This document shows positions 58,286-64,000 of a DNA stretch of 64,000 nucleotides, one piece after another (the stretch's first letter is position 1; the number at the start of each line of letters is the position of its first letter). Origin of the DNA: Paenibacillus sp. FJAT-29882. Lineage in GTDB: Bacteria > Bacillota > Bacilli > Bacillales > DSM-1321. The stretch covers positions 1 through 64,000 of the forward strand of contig NZ_LMVB01000007.1 of NCBI RefSeq assembly GCF_001510645.1, written 5' to 3'. A program made the position numbers and the translations under genes. The notes under the pieces were generated by a model, which was given only the letters and a program-made list of their open reading frames with translations, did no database searches and was not told the origin of the DNA.

Positions 58286-58645
58286 TTGTCTTGGGTATAT
58301 TTATGCCTAGCTATCTTGCTTGAAGTAGCGGGCACAATCAATATGAAATTATCTGAGGGATTCACAAAATTAGTACCTAGTCTATTATTAGCTTTCTTTT
58401 ACATTGGTAGCCTTAGTTTTTTAACGTTAGCACTGAAGACCATTGAGGTGTCAGTTGCCTATGCAATTTGGTCTGGTATTGGTATCTTGATCATCACTTT
58501 CATTGGCGTTTTTTTCTTTAATGAAAGTTTTAGCTTACTAAAAATTGTTTCAATACTGCTCATTATTATCGGTGTTATAACTTTAAACTTCGCAGTAGGC
58601 CATGACACATCTAAAGATGAGCAGATAACAGAAAAGCAAAAATAA
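58286..58645 (+). CDS. SMR-family multidrug efflux protein (EmrE-like)
   Basis: 119 aa with four membrane helices. The essential glutamate is in AILLEVAGT (helix 1). The AYAIWSGIGIL segment of helix 3 is typical of SMR pumps. The ATG at 58280 overlaps its own Shine-Dalgarno, whereas TTG at 58286 has AAGGAGG with 7-nt spacing and gives the normal family start (SWVYL), so I place the start there. Exports quaternary cations or guanidinium-like compounds. Single SMR gene, so a homodimer. Confidence 0.9.
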   Translation: MSWVYLCLAILLEVAGTINMKLSEGFTKLVPSLLLAFFYIGSLSFLTLALKTIEVSVAYAIWSGIGILIITFIGVFFFNESFSLLKIVSILLIIIGVITLNFAVGHDTSKDEQITEKQK

Positions 58646-58839
58646 CTCACTCCTCTAGTAGAAACTCTACACGTAATAAATGGTTTTGTTAAAACTAGAA
58701 ATAGTTGATGAGACCTTAAATGCCTTCTATCGACTTTGACTGTTTGATATAGATCCAAAACTGAATTTTAAAGAAGTAAAGCCCGAACAATTACTTATAT
58801 AAAACTATGTATTAGGTCAAAAGATGTTGCCCTATAACA

Positions 58840-58922
58840 AAGGTCAGACCCACATCTACATACACACCCTTATGTATAAATGAGACATAAACGGTTTTTA
58901 GCGTGTGATGTCTGATCCTTCT
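58840..58922. repeat. GGTCTGACC-family hairpin repeat, shortened copy
   Basis: AAAGGTCAGACCCACA (58840-58855) faces GTGTGATGTCTGATCCTT (58903-58920) in inverted orientation. The interior ATGAGACATAAACGGT matches the copy at 54537-54651 with about 16 bp missing. Non-coding. The rest of 58646-59035 shows nothing else. Confidence 0.6.
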
Positions 58923-59035
58923 CGATACACACCTGTTCGTTTTATCAATTATTTAGAGAGAAATTCTATCTTTACAAACGAGGATTTCATAGTGGAAGTG
59001 TTCTATAACACACCTATTATTTCTGTCTATTGCTT

Positions 59036-59377
59036 TTACACTTTTTTTACAAATTCAGATTTCAATTTCATTTCTCCAAAACCATCAATTTTGCAATCAA
59101 TATCATGGTCACCATCAACTAAACGTATACTTTTTACTTTTGTCCCTATTTTTACAACTAATGAACTTCCTTTTACTTTAAGATCTTTGATTACTGTTAC
59201 AGAATCGCCATCATTTAAGACGTTGCCATTTGCATCTTTAATAATCTTTTCGCCTTCACCGTTTTCAGTTTCTCCTTCTAAAGTCCACTCATGACTACAT
59301 TCTGGGCAAACAAAAAGACTTCCATCTTCGTATGTGTATTCAGAATTACATTTTGGACAATTTGGCAGATCAAACAT
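59036..59377 (-). CDS. PhnA/YjdM-family zinc-ribbon protein
   Basis: 113 aa from ATG 59377, chosen because the GGAGG lies inside the longer reading frame that starts at 59398. N-terminal zinc ribbon ([25 protein letters not shown]) and a C-terminal SH3-like barrel ([23 protein letters not shown]). Despite the phosphonate-linked name, the family is widespread outside phosphonate operons and its function is unclear. Monocistronic. Confidence 0.93.
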   Translation of the reverse strand: MFDLPNCPKCNSEYTYEDGSLFVCPECSHEWTLEGETENGEGEKIIKDANGNVLNDGDSVTVIKDLKVKGSSLVVKIGTKVKSIRLVDGDHDIDCKIDGFGEMKLKSEFVKKV

Positions 59378-59587
59378 TATTTCATTTCCTCCATTCATTA
59401 TTGTTCCTTCTTATAGATAGGAATAATTTTCTTTTTTATACCCTCGTAAGAAAAGCAATTACGAACTTTTAATTATAGGCTAATAGACGTAACTTAAACA
59501 ACTCTATGCTTTAAAAGATATTACTTTTCGTATATATAAATCCCGCTATAATAGGATGTCTTTTATTTACGATGAGGAAATTGTGAA

Positions 59588-59629
59588 AAGAGTAACAGTC
59601 TACTTGATCGCAGTTGCACTGTTACTCTT
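59588..59629. other. 12-bp perfect hairpin between two genes
   Basis: AAGAGTAACAGT (59588-59599) / ACTGTTACTCTT (59618-59629) with an 18-nt loop and no T-run. It lies 71 bp downstream of the nucleosidase stop (minus strand), so it may be a weak terminator. Otherwise 59399-59700 is featureless. Confidence 0.45.
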
Positions 59630-59700
59630 GGTTTACAAATATGAGGATATTTATACTATGTTATCGTTAAGATATCTGGTAACTTTTTAACAAATAAAGA

Positions 59701-60555
59701 TTACAAGCTTTCATTAGCACTTTTGATCATTTGTTCAATCATCTTGCTGGCATTTTCAGCTGCCATTTTGACAAAGTCTTCATACTTTACATCAGCCTCA
59801 CCGCCGGCATCGTCTGAGATAGCGCGAATAATAACAAAAGGTACATCATTCAAATGTGCAACATGAGCAATAGCTGCTCCTTCCATTTCTACTGCATATG
59901 GAGAGAATATTTCATTAATTTCTGCTTTTTGTTCTGCACTTGCAATAAATTGGTCACCACTAGCAATTCTTCCTTGGAAAACATTGATATCTTCAGATAA
60001 TCCTTCGGCAGATGACTGTGCTAGTTGAATTAACTTTTCATCCGCTGTAAAAATACTTGTATCCATTCTGGAAATGACACCAGGATCTTCCCCTAATGCA
60101 GTGATATCTACATCATGTTGGACAGCATCTGTAGAAATGACAATATCTCCCACCGTTACGTCAGGGCCTAGACCACCAGCAACACCGGAGTTAATTAGAT
60201 AGTCAACACCAAAATGATCTACTAGCACTTGCGTACATGCAGCTGCATTAACTTTTCCGACTCCTGATTGAACCAAGACAATGTTTTCACCATCTAATGT
60301 TCCTTTATAAAATTCCATTCCCGCTACAGTTTCAGTACTTTCAATTTTCATTTTCTCATGAAGGATTTCTACTTCTTCTTTCATGGCACCAATAATACCG
60401 ATAACCCGCTTATCTGTTTGTGCTGTATTTGTTTTTTCTTCTTGTTGTTCAGTTGAAGATACATTAGACTCATCTTGATTATTAGAACACCCAATTAGCA
60501 TGAGAGCAGCAATCATGATTACTGTAAAATATTTGAGATTAAATCTGTTTTTCAT
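59701..60555 (-). CDS. lipoprotein-anchored MTA/SAH nucleosidase
   Basis: 284 aa. Residues 1-23 form a lipoprotein signal peptide with lipobox LIGC (C23), followed by a polar, Q/E/T-rich linker to about 49 and then a complete 5'-methylthioadenosine/S-adenosylhomocysteine nucleosidase domain. Residues equivalent to the E. coli MTAN catalytic set are present: E61 in GAMKEEV, E225 in VEMEGAAIAHV and D248 in RAISDDA. The enzyme cleaves adenine from MTA, SAH or 5'-deoxyadenosine. Cytosolic MTAN (mtnN/pfs) normally has no signal; here the enzyme should face outside, attached to the membrane. Long AT-rich upstream region (60556-60819) without other genes. Confidence 0.9.
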   Translation of the reverse strand: MKNRFNLKYFTVIMIAALMLIGCSNNQDESNVSSTEQQEEKTNTAQTDKRVIGIIGAMKEEVEILHEKMKIESTETVAGMEFYKGTLDGENIVLVQSGVGKVNAAACTQVLVDHFGVDYLINSGVAGGLGPDVTVGDIVISTDAVQHDVDITALGEDPGVISRMDTSIFTADEKLIQLAQSSAEGLSEDINVFQGRIASGDQFIASAEQKAEINEIFSPYAVEMEGAAIAHVAHLNDVPFVIIRAISDDAGGEADVKYEDFVKMAAENASKMIEQMIKSANESL

Positions 60556-60819
60556 AGATGTGAATTCCCCCCATTTGATTAAAACGAATATTTAAACAAA
60601 AATTATGTTTAATGTTCGTTTTTACTCAGCTAGTATACAACAGCAATTGCATGGATGCAACAAGTCTCTGTGACAAAAATATACACTGATTTTGAGAAAA
60701 AGGGACACATGGACTGGGACATTATCCAAACAGGAAAATAGATTATAGGAAAGTCCATTTGAGAAGTAGCCTTTTTAACTTACAATTTGACTTTAAGCTA
60801 CAATACATTCTCGAGAAAT

Positions 60820-60855
60820 TAAAAAAGTCCCAATAGGGTTTACCTTATTGGGACT
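60820..60855 (-). terminator. terminator downstream of the GH101 gene
   Basis: Minus strand AGTCCCAATAAGG / CCTATTGGGACT (60826-60855) followed by six T. It is the first strong terminator after the GH101 stop, 167 bp away. Confidence 0.88.
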
Positions 60856-61021
60856 CTCGCTTATTAATTTAACAGAGGAAATGTTGAGACCATAGGTGCA
60901 ACAAAAAATCGCCTTTTTATTAACTTACTGTTTTTGAAGCCAGATAAACGACAAGTATATAGCGTTCAGGTGCTGACCCTATAAAATCAAAAGGATTTCT
61001 CCCATTTTAAAACAACTGATT

Positions 61022-64000
61022 CTATTTGTTTGGTACCGTTTCAATAACTAGATTATCAAGCATAATATCTTTATAGCCATTAAAGTTAGCTTGTGAGCCT
61101 TTCACACCTTGAGTATCGGCAGCTTTGTTAGTAGAATAAATACCAAACCAGCTTTGACCTGATTCATCCCCTTTTAAAGTAAAGGAATATGTGCCAGCTT
61201 TTGCTTCTTTATCGCTACTTGCTGTTGATTTTAATTCATCCTTAGTTAATACTCCTTTTTCTTCAAATGGAGCATTACCTGTTACTACTGCGTAAGTTCC
61301 ATCACTACCTACTTCATAATCAAAAGTGATTTTATACGTTACACCTGGTTTGAATTTGAAGTTTTGAGGTATTGTTTGGTATACAAGTGTGTCACGTTCT
61401 GTTAAACCATTAGTTTTAATTGACCATTTACCAGAAATAACATCATTCACTAATTTTTGGTTCCAACCTCTTTGAGTATATGGTGCATTTAATTCAGCAA
61501 GGTGAGTTCTATTATCTTCTACACCTTCAATATCACCAATTACAAACGGATGGATACCTTGTGCAACACTTTCAAAGTCTTGTACGAATTTATTACTGCT
61601 TACTTGGTTTTTAGTGTTATTTTCTACGATACGAATATCATCAAAGTAACTTGTACCATTCCCAGCATCTCTAGACAAATCAAGGGTTACATCAGATGCT
61701 TTTTTACCAGTTTCAAAGAATACGTACATATTTTGAAAATAACTTGTTCCATCTATTGTTGAAGTCATTTGACCATCTGCTTTTGCTTGCTCAGAACCTA
61801 GAGTATTGTGTGCATAAGCTCTTACATAGTTTTTAGCGATAGATTTACCAGTACTATTTGTATACTTTTTACCGTTAGAAGTAATTGTAATACTTGCTTG
61901 TTCTTCACTTCTGTTGTCAATACCAACATAAGCAGCATACTTAGTATTTGGTTTTAACCCCGTTACTTTTTGAGTAACATTTACTTTCTTTTTATTGTTA
62001 GAGATTGTTAACATGTTATTATTACCTTCACTCTTCGTAATCTTAACCGCTTTTGAATCTCCTGTAACTTTCCAATCATTTAAGGAATTGCTGTTAAAGC
62101 CAGTATCTACAAGATGCATTCCTTCACTCCATTTAACATCTTTGTTAGATTTTGCTTTTTTATGAATTACATATGCGGTAGAGTTTTTTGCATTTAATGT
62201 GATCTTACCATTTTTAATCACAACGTTTTCCTCATTTTGATTACCTAGTTCTGTTAACTCATAAACTTTAACTGTACCTTTCCAGCCAGCTGGAACAGTC
62301 CAAGTTGTTTTTCCACCGTTTGTATTCCAATGGTATAATTTTTCATTCGCTGATGATAATTTTTTACCATTTTGATCCCAAGACCATGGAATTAAATACT
62401 TTTCATCACCAGGTTTACCTTCAAATACTTCATTACCATTAAATGTCATAACTCTTGTACGGTAACCATCCTTATCATTTGCAAAATCATTAGTCTTTCT
62501 TTCAATTGCAAGTGTATTTTTTCCAGAGTCATCTTTTAATACCGCCTTCATGCCCGGTACCCAGTTGTAAGTTGTATTATTATCTGTCATTTCAACTGCT
62601 TTTCCATCTTCCCACTGTGTTACTTTATAATGTTGGATGAATTTTGCAGGAACGTTCACTGCAAACAAGTTATCCATATAGGCTTTGTAGTCACTTCTAC
62701 CTTGCCATCCTTCAAAGTCTTTCATGCTGTAGCCACCTAATAATGGAGCATCAGCGTCGCCACCATACTTGGGATAGTTACCAATCCATGCATCTTTTTG
62801 ATGGTTTTTAATAAAACGCGTGATTGTACTATTGATACCTTTTAGAGTATAACCACCATAAGTTAAATCAGCTGCCCAGTGTTGGAATGTAGAATCATAC
62901 TCGTTAGCATATCCCCACTCACTACCTAAGCGCCAACCTAAACTGTTGATTTCTTTACTTAACTGACGACTTGGCCATGTACTATTATCACCTGACTGTC
63001 CATTACCCCAAACGTCTACATAAATAAAATCTAAATCATTCTTTTGGCCACCAAGAACGTCATAAAAATCTTTGAATCGCTGTGCTCTACCATTTCTTAA
63101 ATCATAATCAGCATCAATGTTTATTCCTTGGTCAATCCAGTTCCAACCATACTTATAAGTTCCATCTGGATTTTTTAATAAACGATCTTCTTGGAAATAT
63201 TTTGACTCTGGATAAGTTTCACTTGCATTCACGTGAACTCCAAAAGTTGCCCCATATTCTTTACCCTTCGCTAGCAATGTTTTCATATCCTTTGCGCCAC
63301 CGATACGAGTTCCAACATCTGCATAATTTAAATGACCAGAATCATGCCCTTCACTACCATAACCTTTCAGTAGAATAGATTGCCCTAGTCCATCGGTACT
63401 TAAAGAAAACTTCTTAACTCCATCTAAAGCCATTAAGAAAGGATTTTGAGCTTGACCGCCAAAATTCATGCTAATCCGGTAACCAACTAAGTCTGGAACC
63501 TTTTCTGTCCCTAGAGGTTCGTTCATAATATTTCTATAATCAATAGCTCCGTCTTGCCAGTTTATTTTTTTATCACCATTAGCGTCAGCAGTAATAACAA
63601 CCTTCGCAGATGGCATTTCATCTACCTTGTTTACTGTTCCATCTTCTAGCTCCAGAGTACCATCTTCCTTACGATGTTCTTCTGATTTTTGATACGTCCA
63701 GAATGTACTACTTAAACCAATTATTTTTTGCCCTACACTATTAGTCGAAGCCGTAGCTGTAATTCTTTGTGCGTCAGTTTTTGCAGCATAAGAATCTGGA
63801 GCTATTTTTTTTGCTAAACTATTCTCCGTATTAGACCATATACCTGCACTTAATTCATCATTAGAAAGAAAAGCATACATATATCCTTTTTTCTCTTCAT
63901 CTTTCGTATTTAAATTCTTATCAACCTTTACCTGTCTGTCACCATTGATATGTGTATTTGTAGACATCTGTACTCCATCTAGTACAGCATCTTTTTGACT
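61022..64000 (-). CDS. GH101 endo-alpha-N-acetylgalactosaminidase, N-terminus beyond window
   Basis: The reading frame is open to the window edge (eleven more codons precede the first internal ATG at 63967), so the N-terminus is cut off; GH101 enzymes usually exceed 1,000 residues and begin with a signal peptide. Visible parts are a beta-sandwich segment with an EF-hand-like calcium motif (DANGDKKINWQDGA), the GH101 barrel (from about 165; nucleophile Asp in FIYVDVWGNG, acid/base Glu in LGSEWG 32 residues later, the spacing seen in the S. pneumoniae enzyme), a beta domain, and two C-terminal jelly-roll/CBM32-like modules. It releases Gal-beta-1,3-GalNAc (core 1) from mucin-type O-glycoproteins. 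No LPXTG is visible at the C-terminus, so it is probably secreted. Confidence 0.93.
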   Translation of the reverse strand, partial: SQKDAVLDGVQMSTNTHINGDRQVKVDKNLNTKDEEKKGYMYAFLSNDELSAGIWSNTENSLAKKIAPDSYAAKTDAQRITATASTNSVGQKIIGLSSTFWTYQKSEEHRKEDGTLELEDGTVNKVDEMPSAKVVITADANGDKKINWQDGAIDYRNIMNEPLGTEKVPDLVGYRISMNFGGQAQNPFLMALDGVKKFSLSTDGLGQSILLKGYGSEGHDSGHLNYADVGTRIGGAKDMKTLLAKGKEYGATFGVHVNASETYPESKYFQEDRLLKNPDGTYKYGWNWIDQGINIDADYDLRNGRAQRFKDFYDVLGGQKNDLDFIYVDVWGNGQSGDNSTWPSRQLSKEINSLGWRLGSEWGYANEYDSTFQHWAADLTYGGYTLKGINSTITRFIKNHQKDAWIGNYPKYGGDADAPLLGGYSMKDFEGWQGRSDYKAYMDNLFAVNVPAKFIQHYKVTQWEDGKAVEMTDNNTTYNWVPGMKAVLKDDSGKNTLAIERKTNDFANDKDGYRTRVMTFNGNEVFEGKPGDEKYLIPWSWDQNGKKLSSANEKLYHWNTNGGKTTWTVPAGWKGTVKVYELTELGNQNEENVVIKNGKITLNAKNSTAYVIHKKAKSNKDVKWSEGMHLVDTGFNSNSLNDWKVTGDSKAVKITKSEGNNNMLTISNNKKKVNVTQKVTGLKPNTKYAAYVGIDNRSEEQASITITSNGKKYTNSTGKSIAKNYVRAYAHNTLGSEQAKADGQMTSTIDGTSYFQNMYVFFETGKKASDVTLDLSRDAGNGTSYFDDIRIVENNTKNQVSSNKFVQDFESVAQGIHPFVIGDIEGVEDNRTHLAELNAPYTQRGWNQKLVNDVISGKWSIKTNGLTERDTLVYQTIPQNFKFKPGVTYKITFDYEVGSDGTYAVVTGNAPFEEKGVLTKDELKSTASSDKEAKAGTYSFTLKGDESGQSWFGIYSTNKAADTQGVKGSQANFNGYKDIMLDNLVIETVPNK

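Overview
This window is a stretch of a low-GC Gram-positive chromosome of the order Bacillales (Bacillaceae or Planococcaceae). Evidence for this includes the 5' end of a Bacillus-type 16S rRNA with tandem 17-bp-spacer rrn promoters, strong GGAGG ribosome binding sites, frequent TTG/GTG starts, and Bacillus-type genes such as yhfH, nos, potABCD and licT-bglP, plus an RsbK/RsbM/RsbY-type stress module. I cannot assign a genus from the 81 bases of 16S present. Most genes run leftward (minus strand). There is no prophage, CRISPR array, tRNA gene or intact insertion sequence.

Layout. 0-6 kb: start of an rRNA operon, then a three-gene signalling module (REC-PP2C phosphatase, CheR-type methyltransferase, hybrid histidine kinase) that matches the RsbY/RsbM/RsbK system controlling sigma-B in the B. 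cereus group. 6-14.6 kb: a CNNM/CorC membrane protein, a MerR regulator, a decayed marR beside an intact DHA2 efflux pump, peptide deformylase, a short FtsH-like protease, a YtxH-like stress protein with a candidate sigma-B promoter, and a relic of a second ftsH-like gene. 14.7-19.5 kb: amino-acid ABC transporter plus M20 amidohydrolase operon, and the PrsA foldase. 19.6-24.1 kb: polyamine transport operon (XRE-cupin regulator, potABCD). 24.4-33 kb: nitric oxide synthase, HemY/CgoX, a GNAT acetyltransferase, a Na+/H+ antiporter, a chemoreceptor and TrhO. 33-39.8 kb: a repeat- and relic-rich region with a broken ABC ATPase, yhfH, hflX, two MITE-like elements, two tandem SEC-C proteins with a TFIIB/cyclin-like C-terminus, and a cold-shock gene. 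40-43.8 kb: thiamine-precursor uptake operon (thiY, thiamine-binding protein, thiX, thiZ, TatD-like hydrolase) behind a TPP riboswitch. 44-47 kb: DUF2207 membrane protein and DinB protein. 47.2-53.6 kb: aryl-beta-glucoside regulon (licT, bglP, two GH1 enzymes) with two antiterminator sites and a cre-like site over the promoter. 53.7-60.6 kb: HxlR regulator, BrnQ with a divergent GntR, a FusB-type EF-G-binding protein, an SMR pump, a zinc-ribbon protein and a lipoprotein-anchored MTA/SAH nucleosidase. 61-64 kb: a large GH101 endo-alpha-N-acetylgalactosaminidase cut by the window edge.

The main points for a second look are: (i) the RsbK-M-Y module together with a sigma-B-type promoter on the YtxH-like gene; (ii) the SEC-C/TFIIB-like paralogue pair; (iii) at least three families of small non-coding repeats, including a 211-bp element with perfect 10-bp terminal inverted repeats that recurs inverted 21 kb away, and a hairpin family built on GGTCTGACC; (iv) the predicted extracellular MTA/SAH nucleosidase; and (v) gene decay (marR, ftsH tail, ABC ATPase) around intact neighbours. 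All functional assignments rest on motif and family recognition by eye; no database search was run.
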